Virus record (IMG/VR): IMGVR_UViG_3300028415_000011
Location: 1 to 36,702 of that record
Reading direction: 5' to 3' (one strand)
From: a virus
Length of the DNA stretch: 36,702 bases
In this document: positions 22,961 to 31,354 of the stretch, piece by piece
How the letters are laid out: each line of letters starts with the position of its first letter
How positions within the stretch are numbered: position 1 is the stretch's first letter
Made by a program: the position numbers and the translations under genes
The notes under the pieces: generated by a model
Databases searched by the model: none
What the model was told of the DNA's origin: nothing
Seen by the model: the letters and a program-made list of their open reading frames with translations, nothing else

Positions 22961-25900
22961 ATGCTGGAAATAATTAGACCACCCGAAGATAATATGAAAG
23001 TGGAGATAGCAGAAGAAGGACTGACAGAAGAATTTAAACCAATAGAAGAAATGGGCAGACTAAGATCATGGAGGATACAGTCTGCCCCTCTTACTAAACA
23101 GGAGTATATTGAATTAAAAAATGAATTGGAGAAGCCAGGTTTTTTAAGGGTAACAGGTAAGTTTTTACACCCTAATCAGGAAAAAGTTTTATACTTAAAA
23201 GTAAAATCAGAAATTATCAGTTTAAATGAGGAAAGAGATGATATACATTATAGCATAGAATTTAGATTAAAAGATGCAGAAGGATTATATGGTGGGGCAC
23301 AAGATGTATCACCTACACATACTACAATAGTTTTTGAATTGTTAGATATTAATAAGCAACCCCTAAGTGATGTAGAAATAGAAATATATAATATAACAAG
23401 GACAACAGACGAAAATGGAAAAGCAAGGTTCGACAATTTTTACACTTTAAAAGAGTTTAACTTTGCAACAGGTCAATGGGAATACAATGAACAGGGCTTA
23501 GATTACACAATTATGTCAAAAGATGGGAAAACATGGGAGATAACTAGAAATGTTTACATAGAACAAGAAAGATATGATATAACTTTAACTATAGATCAAT
23601 TAAATGAAAGTTTTAATCTTGACTGTGATTTTGGTTTAGAATATGAAAACATGTATAGTTCAATAAATTACACAGTAGAGGATAGACAGATATTAGATTA
23701 TGAGGTTAACTTATTTGATGAATACCAGGTTATCTTGCCAACCTTAAGAGAATTAGGTTTCACAGAAGATGAGAATGGCAGGTTACAGGAAGATATAACA
23801 ATTGAGATAGAGAATTATTTTGGGGATAATAGAGTTAGCAGTGATGATAGTTTTAATATAGTTAATGCAGGTGGCTTAACTCTTACATTAAACAAGGATA
23901 ATTATGATTTTGCAGAATTAAGTATTTCAGGTCGAGGCAGTTGGACAATGGAAGCCCCTAGAAAATTTCCTGGATGCCCTGCACCCCCATCATCTCCTAT
24001 TTCTGCTAGTACAGCTTTAGCTTTTGAAGAATACCCAGAAGAAACAAGTTGGAGAACTTTCAATATTAAAATGAAAGAAGATGGGGTTGGTGATGTTAGT
24101 CTTTATGGAATCCCTACTTATCCTAGTTCTCTTAATGAGTATCTATCCACAGATTGTAAATATTGGGATGATGTCAATGAGGAGTATGTTTATTATTCTT
24201 TCAGTGCTGATAGTCAATCCTGCACTGAACAACACTATAACGGAAAGTGTGTGGGGATTAATTATAAAACACAGCACACTGGCTATGGTGTGTATGATGA
24301 GGATGCAGGCAGAAGATATATAACAGGCATTAATTTAGACCAACCAATCACTATAGGTAAATTTAATGGTAAAGTTCGCAACATAAAAGTGAAAAAGAAT
24401 GGAACAATTGTAGGTCAGTGGAACGCTCAAAGCCCTCAACCTTATAGTAGATATATTGAACCTATAACTGGTAACCTAAAAGCAAAATTATCTAAAGGGA
24501 CAGTTGATTATTTCTGGGTAAACTGGCAAGAAGGGGACAAAGTGGATAATGCTTTAATAGAAGCAGAAACAGCTGCTCCACCAGACATAGCACAGCAGAA
24601 ATCAACTACTACAGACATAAACGGTGAGAGCACAATACCTAATATGATCTTAGATGGGGAACTAATGGAATACACCATATCTAAAACAGGTTATTCAGAT
24701 GTTTCACATTTAATGGAAAGAAAATCAAATGAGTTTTTTAAGAATAAAATAAGCAATACCGAAGATTTTGTTTTATCAAACACCTTTGATAAGTTCAATG
24801 ATTACATTAATGGGACATTTGGTGGTTCACCAACTGAACAGGAACGATATGATTTCTACACTAATTTTAGAGAAGAACTAAAAGCAGGGACAAAAGATTA
24901 TAGAAATGATGTAGCAATTCCTTTTAATACAAGATTAGTGAAATTATTTAAAGATTTAATTTTTATGTATCAAATTGTTGATGAGTTTGGTAAAAACTTG
25001 CCTACAAATAGATACTTTAGTAGTCAAGATGCTTTTGTTAAAAAACAAAGTTCAGATATATTTGATATATATGGGCATCAAATAGAAGAACCAGTCAGTA
25101 TTTCAGTTAGATTCGAGGGGTTAGAATATCAGGAAATGTTAATAGATGTTCAATTTACAGTTAGAGATTGGGATAGTAATTTAGTAAGTGGTTGTAATAT
25201 CTATTATACTAACCACAGAAATGATTATTTTGAGGTGACCACTAATCCCAGTGGACAGGCAACTCTTTCTGATTTTAGAGCAGATGAAAATTACACTGTT
25301 TATTTTGAATATAATGGAGAAATAACACAAACTATTCAGATGATTACTGCACAAGAAGCAGGAGGTGCAGGTTGGGATTTTGTGACTAAAGATGTAGTTT
25401 TACTTGAAGGGGGCAGTTACCCAGAATATTTAGATACTGCTAGTGTCTCACTTGATAACTTTGATATGGCTTATGAAGGTGGGTTCTTCATAGACTTTAG
25501 CAGAACTAATGAATTAGATAATTGGACTTCAAGATATGTTAGTGATTTTGAAACATGGTCAATAATAGATGATGTAGGAGCAACAGGTGGCAAACTACTT
25601 AAACATGATACTTCTCAAAACATAAGAAGATTATTTAGTTTTGATCCATTGTGGGAGTTGTGGACAGATGGACAGTTTGGTAAAAGATTTTGGGAAGATA
25701 TGGAGATAGTGGGTAAAGTTAAAGCCACAGTTGATACAGGCAACCAAAATAGATTACATGTAAGGTCAGGATATAATATTGGGGATGCATTCCCAACAGA
25801 TGTGTGTAACCCTAATTATCTTTTAGTGGGTCTATTTTATAAAACTATTTTGAATATTAATTTCACTGTTAAAGACGATTTAGATTCCACATTATTAGAG

Positions 25901-26113
25901 GGTGCAACCATAACTTTAACACTGGATTATGGAGAAACTAAACAGCAGACAACAGACTTAAATGGGGAAGTCAGTTTCCTAGATGAAGATAGTGGCACTT
26001 TAACTTATGATTATGAAGTAACAAGACCGAGTTACCAGACAACAACAGGAACATTCACAGTAGATAAAGAGACAACAACACACAACGAAGAAGTCTTAAT
26101 GACAGCAATATAA
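22961..26113 (+). CDS. Large modular tail/adhesion protein with Ig-like domains (1050 aa)
   Basis: ATG 22961 follows AAAGGGGAGG. The first 110 residues (GRLRSWRIQSAPLTKQEYIEL, EERDDIHYSIEFRLKDAEG) resemble a tail-tip or baseplate attachment domain. Ig-like/carboxypeptidase-regulatory modules follow at about 115-165, 525-585, 725-790 and 960-1050, most introduced by an LEY-type strand (FGLEYENMYSSINYTV; LEYQEMLIDVQFTV; VGLFYKTILNINFTV). A Cys-containing beta region is at 340-500. Residues about 835-945 are the first half of a ConA-like lectin domain (NELDNWTSRYV, GGKLLKHDTSQNIRRLFSF, VKATVDTGNQNRLHVRSG) whose second half appears in the next gene. It is probably a receptor-binding or side-fibre component. 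Exact role unproven. Confidence 0.7.
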   Translation: MLEIIRPPEDNMKVEIAEEGLTEEFKPIEEMGRLRSWRIQSAPLTKQEYIELKNELEKPGFLRVTGKFLHPNQEKVLYLKVKSEIISLNEERDDIHYSIEFRLKDAEGLYGGAQDVSPTHTTIVFELLDINKQPLSDVEIEIYNITRTTDENGKARFDNFYTLKEFNFATGQWEYNEQGLDYTIMSKDGKTWEITRNVYIEQERYDITLTIDQLNESFNLDCDFGLEYENMYSSINYTVEDRQILDYEVNLFDEYQVILPTLRELGFTEDENGRLQEDITIEIENYFGDNRVSSDDSFNIVNAGGLTLTLNKDNYDFAELSISGRGSWTMEAPRKFPGCPAPPSSPISASTALAFEEYPEETSWRTFNIKMKEDGVGDVSLYGIPTYPSSLNEYLSTDCKYWDDVNEEYVYYSFSADSQSCTEQHYNGKCVGINYKTQHTGYGVYDEDAGRRYITGINLDQPITIGKFNGKVRNIKVKKNGTIVGQWNAQSPQPYSRYIEPITGNLKAKLSKGTVDYFWVNWQEGDKVDNALIEAETAAPPDIAQQKSTTTDINGESTIPNMILDGELMEYTISKTGYSDVSHLMERKSNEFFKNKISNTEDFVLSNTFDKFNDYINGTFGGSPTEQERYDFYTNFREELKAGTKDYRNDVAIPFNTRLVKLFKDLIFMYQIVDEFGKNLPTNRYFSSQDAFVKKQSSDIFDIYGHQIEEPVSISVRFEGLEYQEMLIDVQFTVRDWDSNLVSGCNIYYTNHRNDYFEVTTNPSGQATLSDFRADENYTVYFEYNGEITQTIQMITAQEAGGAGWDFVTKDVVLLEGGSYPEYLDTASVSLDNFDMAYEGGFFIDFSRTNELDNWTSRYVSDFETWSIIDDVGATGGKLLKHDTSQNIRRLFSFDPLWELWTDGQFGKRFWEDMEIVGKVKATVDTGNQNRLHVRSGYNIGDAFPTDVCNPNYLLVGLFYKTILNINFTVKDDLDSTLLEGATITLTLDYGETKQQTTDLNGEVSFLDEDSGTLTYDYEVTRPSYQTTTGTFTVDKETTTHNEEVLMTAI

Positions 26114-26126
26114 AGGAGGGGCAAAT

Positions 26127-26510
26127 ATGGGAGAATACACTCCTCCTTTCTCTCAACACGAGAAAGGATATTTTTGTGAATTATACGGAACAGAAACAGG
26201 TGCAAATGAGTTTAGATTAGGAAAACATATAGATGTTGGGTATCAATTAATAACAGCAGTAGAATATGATTGGGTTCCTGGCAATTATTATCTAATGCGA
26301 TTGAGAGTAGAAGGCAATCAATTAAAAGCTAAAGTTTGGGCAGATGGGGAAACAGAACCAACTGCCTGGACAATAGAAACAACAGATGATGATTGGACAG
26401 AAGGAATAGCAGGAGTAGGTAGTTTTAATAGTGAGGGCGACAGACTATATGATTTTGTAGGCATAGGCTGGTTAGGTAATCCTGCACCAAAGGAGGACTT
26501 TAAAAGATGA
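26127..26510 (+). CDS. C-terminal half of a ConA-like lectin domain (127 aa)
   Basis: ATG 26127 follows AAAGGAGGGG. Residues about 13-115 read GYFCELYGTETGANEFRLG, YYLMRLRVEGNQLKAKVWAD, PTAWTIETTDDDW and GVGSFNSEGDRLYDFVGIGW. This is the second half of a phage or bacterial ConA-like jelly-roll, where sugar or surface binding takes place. The expected first half lies at the end of the preceding gene, before an Ig-like module. The two halves thus seem to be separated by an inserted module, a stop and a new start. The next gene overlaps by 4 nt (ATGA). It may assemble with the preceding protein. Confidence 0.65.
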   Translation: MGEYTPPFSQHEKGYFCELYGTETGANEFRLGKHIDVGYQLITAVEYDWVPGNYYLMRLRVEGNQLKAKVWADGETEPTAWTIETTDDDWTEGIAGVGSFNSEGDRLYDFVGIGWLGNPAPKEDFKR

Positions 26511-27319
26511 TTATAACAATAAATGATTTTTTAGAAGTCCCAATATCAAGAGAGAATATTGAACCTGACCCTGTGTATTACTTAGATGAAATAAAAATGT
26601 TTGCAGGCAATACTAAATTAGTGCAAAGCAATAGAATTAAAAAACAAAGATGGAATATGACCACAGAAAGTTTAAAACCAGAGCAGGCATTTTCTGTGGC
26701 TTCTATTCTTGCTAATTTAGGTGACTATTGGAAGTTTAATGGTGATTACTTTAGTGCAAAAGGACAGGAAGCAACATTTGAAACTGCTGTAACTAGTCCT
26801 GCTGAACCTATCATTATAACAGGTGCTTTTGGTTCTTCTGTTAGATTAAATGATTATAATATGATATTAAGAGTATTTTTAGAATCTAATTACTTAGTTA
26901 GTTTTTATAGGCAGCAAACCAGTTTTGATGATAAGTTTTATCATTATGTTGTTGATGATTTTGATAGAGTTTGGATAGATGGTGTGCTGGCAGATGAAAC
27001 AACTATAGAAAATCATGGAATTAGAGATTGGTTAATAGTTAAACCTTTAGATAATGCGATATATTTTACTAAAGAAGCAGCAGAGATAGATGAGGTTTAT
27101 GTTATGAGTGGTGTTATGTATGATGCAGACATATTAGACCCTGCTAATATATATCAAGCAGGAGAAATGCCGATAACAGGCTCAACAATCAAGGTAGCAG
27201 GTGATTTCCTTGATACAGAAGATTATATTATCTGTGAATGTAGAGTTGACCAAAACGAATATAGAGATATAGGAAAATCAATAGATGTCGAATTTACATT
27301 GGAGGAAGATATATTATGA
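26507..27319 (+). CDS. Hypothetical tail-tip protein (270 aa)
   Basis: ATG 26507 overlaps the lectin-half gene by 4 nt, and the stop overlaps the next gene's start by 4 nt, so the three genes are translationally coupled. The protein is soluble and beta-rich, with segments such as KKQRWNMTTESLKPEQAFSV (here about 45-64), DDFDRVWIDGVLADETT and IVKPLDNAIYFTKEA. The LKPEQAF stretch is reminiscent of distal tail or baseplate proteins that follow tape measures. I cannot name the family with confidence. The context indicates a baseplate or tail-tip structural component. Confidence 0.6.
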   Translation: MIITINDFLEVPISRENIEPDPVYYLDEIKMFAGNTKLVQSNRIKKQRWNMTTESLKPEQAFSVASILANLGDYWKFNGDYFSAKGQEATFETAVTSPAEPIIITGAFGSSVRLNDYNMILRVFLESNYLVSFYRQQTSFDDKFYHYVVDDFDRVWIDGVLADETTIENHGIRDWLIVKPLDNAIYFTKEAAEIDEVYVMSGVMYDADILDPANIYQAGEMPITGSTIKVAGDFLDTEDYIICECRVDQNEYRDIGKSIDVEFTLEEDIL

Positions 27320-29229
27320 GAAGTTTAACAACAAGAGAAGTTGATTTACTCCAATCGTCAGAATATAGAGCACATTTTAGAGTTTATTTTGAAGATGCAG
27401 ACGGTAATATGGAAGAAATAACTAATTATGAGGGAAGAAATTGGGTAGAGAGTATAGAGATAAGCACAGACATAGATGCAGAAGGCAAGTCATTCACTTT
27501 TAACATAAAAAGAAACAGAAACAAAAGATCATTTTCTCCTTTAATGAAGGGCAGTCCTTTTAATGTAGTTAATGAGTTGTATAAGCCTAAAATATTTATG
27601 GGTAGAAAGTTCTTAATAGAGATAGCTTTAACAGGGTTAAATGGAACCCCTGAACCTGAATGGTGGAAAGTGTTTGAAAGAGGTTATCTAAATAGAGTTC
27701 AATTTCATAGTGATCCTATGGTTATTCAGGGCAGTTGTGATTCTTCTGATTTATTAAGAGCATATATAAAAACAGAAAGACAGTATGGTTCAGAAACGGG
27801 ACAACCAGTAGAAAATGCTATGCAACAAATATTAGATGATAATGGTAAATCAGAGTATGATCTAGTAGTGCCTACATCACCTAATTGGAACATTTACCCA
27901 TATATACAAAGAAAAGAAAAAGTGTATGCTGCATTGAGAGAATTAGCCCATCAAATAGGTTGGGAAGTCAAACCTAGATTTAATAATGGCACAGGAGACA
28001 TAGAATTAATGCTTTATGAGCCAGAAAGAGACCCTAATGATTTTGTTTGGTCATTCACTCCTGGTGATTATACAGATGTCAGAAGATTAGAGATGGGGAT
28101 AGAAAACATAAGAAACTATGTGAGAGTTGTTTACAGTGATATTAATGTAGATGACGAAGATGGTAACCCAGGAAAAAGACAAGCAATAGAAAGATTTGAT
28201 CAAGATTCAATAGATGCTTTTGGTGAAATATATATGGAGATCAGTGAATCGAGTGTTAGTAATATAAATACAGCAACAGAAGCTATTACATTAGCAGAGA
28301 ATAGTTTACATGACCTTAAAGAACCAAAAGCAGATCAACAAATAGAGACAGGTTTTTTCTATCCTATCCAACTTAATGACTTTGTTGAGTTTCAACCGAA
28401 TGGTGTTCATTTTGATAGAATACAAAAATTTGGGGTTGTTGGGTATAGGCACAATATTAAAATAGAAGAAGGTAAACTGAGGACAGTTTTAACTACTAAA
28501 GGCAGACCTAATATGTCAGAAACAGGTTTCCCTGTAGGTATGACAGCATCATGGTTAGAAAGAGAAGCATTACCTGCTATAGCAAAAATCAATAAAGAAA
28601 CAACACCAATTCAACCACAAGATATAATAACACATTCCTCTATTAAAGGCATTACAGTGACTTGGGCAGCACAGGAAAATAGAGAAGTAGAAGGATATAA
28701 TGTTTACTGTAGTAATACATCAGCTTTCACTGCTAATAATGATAGGAGAGTAGCGAGAGGGTCTATTAATCAATTCAATATTGCAACATACTACAATGAG
28801 ACCACAAAACAAATAGAAAATATGGTAGCAGGTGAAATCTACTATATTAAATTAAGAGGTTACAATGAAGATGGTCAATTAGGAGATGTTTCTATAGAGG
28901 TGTCAGAAACAGCAGGGCAGACAGGTGAAGCATCTATTGCTGATGGTAGCATAACTGAGCCTAAATTAGCAAACGGAGCAGCAACAGAAGATAAGATAGG
29001 CACTGGTTCTGTAACAGAAGATAAGATAGGCACTGGTTCTGTAACAGAAGATAAGATAGGCACTGGTTCTGTAACAGAAACTAAGTTGGGAAATGGGTCT
29101 GTTTCCCAAAATAAGGTACAAGATAATGCTATTAATAGTAGTAAGACATTTGGTGCAACTGGCACATTTACAACCTCTGATGGGAAAACAATAACAGTTA
29201 CAAATGGATTAATTACAGACATAACTTAA
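27316..29229 (+). CDS. Tail hub/tail-associated protein with FnIII and fibre repeats (637 aa)
   Basis: ATG 27316 overlaps the previous stop (ATGA). Residues about 1-420 look like the hub-like minor tail protein of siphophages: YVNRVQF-type beta, VYAALRELAHQIGWEVKPRF (about 195-214), RNYVRVVYSDINVDDE (about 269-284) and an AITLAENSLHDL helix. Residues about 435-530 are a fibronectin type III domain (KGITVTWAAQENREVEGYNVY, here shortened, and YYIKLRGYNEDG). The end is a fibre-like stretch of 10-residue repeats TEDKIGTGSV and a terminal beta segment (KTITVTNGLITDIT). It closes the tail block. Likely role: central tip joining tube to fibre and host surface. Confidence 0.75.
   Translation: MRSLTTREVDLLQSSEYRAHFRVYFEDADGNMEEITNYEGRNWVESIEISTDIDAEGKSFTFNIKRNRNKRSFSPLMKGSPFNVVNELYKPKIFMGRKFLIEIALTGLNGTPEPEWWKVFERGYLNRVQFHSDPMVIQGSCDSSDLLRAYIKTERQYGSETGQPVENAMQQILDDNGKSEYDLVVPTSPNWNIYPYIQRKEKVYAALRELAHQIGWEVKPRFNNGTGDIELMLYEPERDPNDFVWSFTPGDYTDVRRLEMGIENIRNYVRVVYSDINVDDEDGNPGKRQAIERFDQDSIDAFGEIYMEISESSVSNINTATEAITLAENSLHDLKEPKADQQIETGFFYPIQLNDFVEFQPNGVHFDRIQKFGVVGYRHNIKIEEGKLRTVLTTKGRPNMSETGFPVGMTASWLEREALPAIAKINKETTPIQPQDIITHSSIKGITVTWAAQENREVEGYNVYCSNTSAFTANNDRRVARGSINQFNIATYYNETTKQIENMVAGEIYYIKLRGYNEDGQLGDVSIEVSETAGQTGEASIADGSITEPKLANGAATEDKIGTGSVTEDKIGTGSVTEDKIGTGSVTETKLGNGSVSQNKVQDNAINSSKTFGATGTFTTSDGKTITVTNGLITDIT
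28981..29100 (+). repeat. 30-nt tandem repeats encoding TEDKIGTGSV
   Basis: Three essentially identical 30-nt units start at 28981, 29011 and 29041 (ACAGAAGATAAGATAGGCAC and a GGTTCTGTA tail), followed by a degenerate fourth at 29071 (TETKLGNGSV). They encode decapeptide repeats of a trimeric fibre-like shaft, and copy number could change by slippage. Confidence 0.9.
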
Positions 29230-29249
29230 TAGAGGAGGTGAGATTAACA

Positions 29250-30257
29250 GTGAGAGAGATAGAGAACTTGTTAACTCACTATGCAAATAGAATTGCCGAG
29301 CACCCTGTAGCAAAAACAATAGGGTCTGGGTTAGTTATTTTAGGAGATTATATGTTTGGTGGATTTGGTGAACCTTTACAAATACTAGTATTATTAATGT
29401 TAATTGATTTAATTACAGGAATAGGTGCAGGGCTGACTAAAGAAAGAGAACTGAGAGAGCAGGGCATTTGCCCCAGTGCAGTAGTTACCAGCAGAACAAT
29501 GAGAAATGGAATTTGGAAATTCATAGAATATTTAATAGCTGTTTTTATTGCTAATGTGATTAGCTTGCAATTTGGAGTTGGTTCAGTAAGAGAATTTGCA
29601 ATAATGTGGCTATCGTTAACAGAACTTAAATCAATACATGAAAATTTTTATAAAATGGGGTTTGATATACCTTTAACTCAACAATTATTTGAGTGGAGTG
29701 ATGATTATTTGGATAAACAGAATAAGCGCAATAAGAAAAACAGGAAAGAAGAAGATAAAAAAAGATATTATAGGAGGGATAAAATGAAAATAAAAGATGT
29801 TAGAGATAAACTGCCTAAGAATGGTGAATACCCTAAAAGAAACATAGAGGACATAACCCACATAGACATACACCACTCAGCGAGCTTAACCAGCGATTAC
29901 AGGGATTTTGAAATAGTAGAGGGGTTTGCTAAGGGTCACATAAATAAAGGCTGGCAAGGACTGGGTTATCACTATGTGGTGCCACCTAAAGATGCCATAT
30001 TTAAAACAGGTTATGCAGGAGAGATGAGGTGGTCTGTGGGAGGAAACAACTCTTACACAATATCAATAATGGTTATTGGTAATTTTGATAAAGAAGAAAT
30101 AAGCGAAGAACAATACCAAAAAGCGTTAAAGTTAGCCAGAGCATTAATGAAAGCATATAATGTGCCCAAAGAAAATGTTATGGGGCATAATGAGTACCCT
30201 AATCAAGCAACCCTCTGTCCTGGTATAGATATGGATAAGTTTAGAAGTGATCTATAA
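29250..30257 (+). CDS. Holin-endolysin fusion: phage holin plus amidase (335 aa)
   Basis: GTG 29250 lies 9 nt after GAGGAGGTG; GTG 29238 overlaps that ribosome site and is rejected. Residues about 1-165 are a holin of the Phage_holin_4 (toxin secretion/lysis) type, with membrane segments around PLQILVLLMLIDLITGIGAG and FIEYLIAVFIANVISL, and a charged tail NKRNKKNRKEEDKKRYY. Residues 179-335 are an N-acetylmuramoyl-L-alanine amidase of the PGRP type, with Zn-ligand motifs HIDIHHSAS and GHNEYPNQATLCPG. The two are in one uninterrupted frame. An internal ATG at 29784 with AGGAGG should also give free amidase. Separate holin and endolysin genes are the norm, so the fusion is odd. The junction looks like a lost stop codon between two adjacent genes. 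Confidence 0.85.
   Translation: MREIENLLTHYANRIAEHPVAKTIGSGLVILGDYMFGGFGEPLQILVLLMLIDLITGIGAGLTKERELREQGICPSAVVTSRTMRNGIWKFIEYLIAVFIANVISLQFGVGSVREFAIMWLSLTELKSIHENFYKMGFDIPLTQQLFEWSDDYLDKQNKRNKKNRKEEDKKRYYRRDKMKIKDVRDKLPKNGEYPKRNIEDITHIDIHHSASLTSDYRDFEIVEGFAKGHINKGWQGLGYHYVVPPKDAIFKTGYAGEMRWSVGGNNSYTISIMVIGNFDKEEISEEQYQKALKLARALMKAYNVPKENVMGHNEYPNQATLCPGIDMDKFRSDL
29784..30257 (+). CDS. Internal-start amidase endolysin (157 aa)
   Basis: ATG 29784 is in frame with the fusion (its codon 179) and sits 6 nt after AGGAGG (29772-29777), a better site than most in the window. The product MKIKDVRDKLPKNG... is a complete amidase domain with candidate Zn ligands in HIDIHHSAS, GHNEY and TLCPG and no signal peptide. 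It would hydrolyse the amide between muramic acid and the stem peptide after holin permeabilises the membrane. Confidence 0.75.
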   Translation: MKIKDVRDKLPKNGEYPKRNIEDITHIDIHHSASLTSDYRDFEIVEGFAKGHINKGWQGLGYHYVVPPKDAIFKTGYAGEMRWSVGGNNSYTISIMVIGNFDKEEISEEQYQKALKLARALMKAYNVPKENVMGHNEYPNQATLCPGIDMDKFRSDL

Positions 30258-30469
30258 TGAAACTAAAAGAAAAAGAAAGAGATGAATTGGTAGGGAGGGC
30301 ACTTTCTTTTTTATCCAGAAAGTTCCTTCTATCCCTAATGGTTTTCATTGTATCCACAGTAATGGTATTAACTGATCAATTAGATGCTAATTATTGGTTA
30401 AGTGTTGTTGCAGCAGACTTAATACAATTTGGAGCAACTAACGCTGCATCTAAAAAATATAAGAATTAA
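30257..30469 (+). CDS. Small membrane protein of the lysis module (70 aa)
   Basis: ATG 30257 overlaps the amidase stop by one base. A basic N-terminus (MKLKEKERDELVGRAL) is followed by two hydrophobic segments, about residues 22-40 (KFLLSLMVFIVSTVMVL) and 46-62. This layout fits an additional holin, an antiholin or a pinholin-like protein modulating the timing set by the fused holin. The position directly after the endolysin supports a lysis role. Not recognised as a named family. Confidence 0.65.
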   Translation: MKLKEKERDELVGRALSFLSRKFLLSLMVFIVSTVMVLTDQLDANYWLSVVAADLIQFGATNAASKKYKN

Positions 30470-30481
30470 GGGGGGATTACT

Positions 30482-30847
30482 ATGATGGATTTATTAAAGA
30501 CTTTTGGTATTCCTATTTTACTTGCTGTTCTTGCTTTTTTAGGATTGAAAGGAAGATCAGGGTTTTTAAATAATAAATCAGAGAAAAAAGAACAAGAAAA
30601 AGAAGATATACAAAAAGAAATAGAAAAGGAACAGCAAGAAGTAGAAGAAACACAAGAAAAAGTAGAACAGATAAAGCAGGAAGTAGCAGATAAAAGAAAA
30701 GAAACACAGAAAAAGGAAGAAATCGTAAAAGAGGAAAAAGAAAAAACTGATAACTTAGAGGAGGATGAAGATGAAAAAAGCAACCACGATATTAATTCTG
30801 CTCTTAATATTCTTAACGATACCATTGATAAGCGTAACAGCGAATGA
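30482..30847 (+). CDS. N-terminally anchored coiled-coil protein, possible i-spanin-like (121 aa)
   Basis: ATG 30482, or the next ATG at 30485, follows AAGGGGGG. A single membrane segment at about 5-24 (TFGIPILLAVLAFLGL) is followed by a long Glu/Lys/Gln coiled coil (about 33-105) and an Asn/Asp-rich tail. Topology matches the inner-membrane subunit of spanin pairs (Rz), which joins to an outer-membrane partner in diderm hosts. The 3' end overlaps the next gene by 77 nt in another frame, as Rz/Rz1 genes often do. Whether the host has an outer membrane is unknown, so the role is inferred. Confidence 0.6.
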   Translation: MMDLLKTFGIPILLAVLAFLGLKGRSGFLNNKSEKKEQEKEDIQKEIEKEQQEVEETQEKVEQIKQEVADKRKETQKKEEIVKEEKEKTDNLEEDEDEKSNHDINSALNILNDTIDKRNSE

Positions 30848-31262
30848 AGTCATTAAAGAAGATTTAGGTCATTTTGTTTTAACAGATGATGGGCTGTTAG
30901 CAACTGAACCAGAGAACATAAAAGAGATAGCAAATGAAATGACTGATTTAAGAAATAAAGTAGATAATAAAAATGAATTAATCGCTGACCTAAGAGATCA
31001 AATAGAAAATGAGAGAGCAGCCTATGAAAATGTAATCAAGAGTAAAGATGAAGAAATAGATTTAATGACCTCACAGATAGAATTAAAAGATAAACAAATA
31101 TCTGATCTTAATAGTATAATAAATAAAAAAGACGAACAATTAAATATCACAGAATATTTAGTTAAATTAGAAGAACAAAAATTAAATACATTAAAAATAC
31201 AACAATGGACAGAAAGAATAGCAGTAATTGCTATTGTTGGATATATAATATTTGGTAACTAA
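30771..31262 (+). CDS. Secreted coiled-coil protein with C-terminal TM, possible spanin partner (163 aa)
   Basis: ATG 30771 lies 6 nt after AGGAGG (30759-30764); ATG 30765 is too close. A signal peptide (MKKATTILILLLIFLTIPLISVTANE) is split here as MKKATTILILLL and IFLTIPLISVTA, ending near residue 24. It is followed by a coiled coil (about 48-135) and a C-terminal membrane segment (IAVIAIVGYIIFGN). There is no lipobox Cys, so it is not a classical outer-membrane lipoprotein. N-terminal export plus a C-terminal anchor recalls unimolecular spanins. It could also be a lysis regulator. A strong terminator follows immediately. Confidence 0.6.
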   Translation: MKKATTILILLLIFLTIPLISVTANEVIKEDLGHFVLTDDGLLATEPENIKEIANEMTDLRNKVDNKNELIADLRDQIENERAAYENVIKSKDEEIDLMTSQIELKDKQISDLNSIINKKDEQLNITEYLVKLEEQKLNTLKIQQWTERIAVIAIVGYIIFGN

Positions 31263-31297
31263 CCTCACTTTTAATTAAGTGGGGTCTTTTTTTTTAT
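31263..31297 (+). terminator. Intrinsic terminator at the end of the lysis module
   Basis: CCTCACTT (31263-31270), loop TTAATT, AAGTGGGG (31277-31284) with one wobble, then TCTTTTTTTTT. It ends the late structural/lysis transcription unit. Confidence 0.9.
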
Positions 31298-31301
31298 TGC
31301 C

Positions 31302-31330
31302 TTGACTTTTTTCTTGTGATGTGTTAAGAT
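31302..31330 (+). promoter_or_regulatory. Sigma-70-type promoter for the helicase operon
   Basis: TTGACT (31302-31307), 17-nt spacer, TAAGAT (31325-31330), immediately after the lysis terminator and before a small gene with an AAGGAGG site. Spacing is ideal and the -35 is 5/6 consensus. Confidence 0.7.
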
Positions 31331-31354
31331 AATAGTTGAAGGAGGTTGAGGTGT

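Noticed and set aside
24081-24323. 80-aa + strand ORF inside the 1050-aa tail gene
   Set aside because: Alternative frame of a continuous long gene, no ribosome binding site, hydrophobic low-quality composition.
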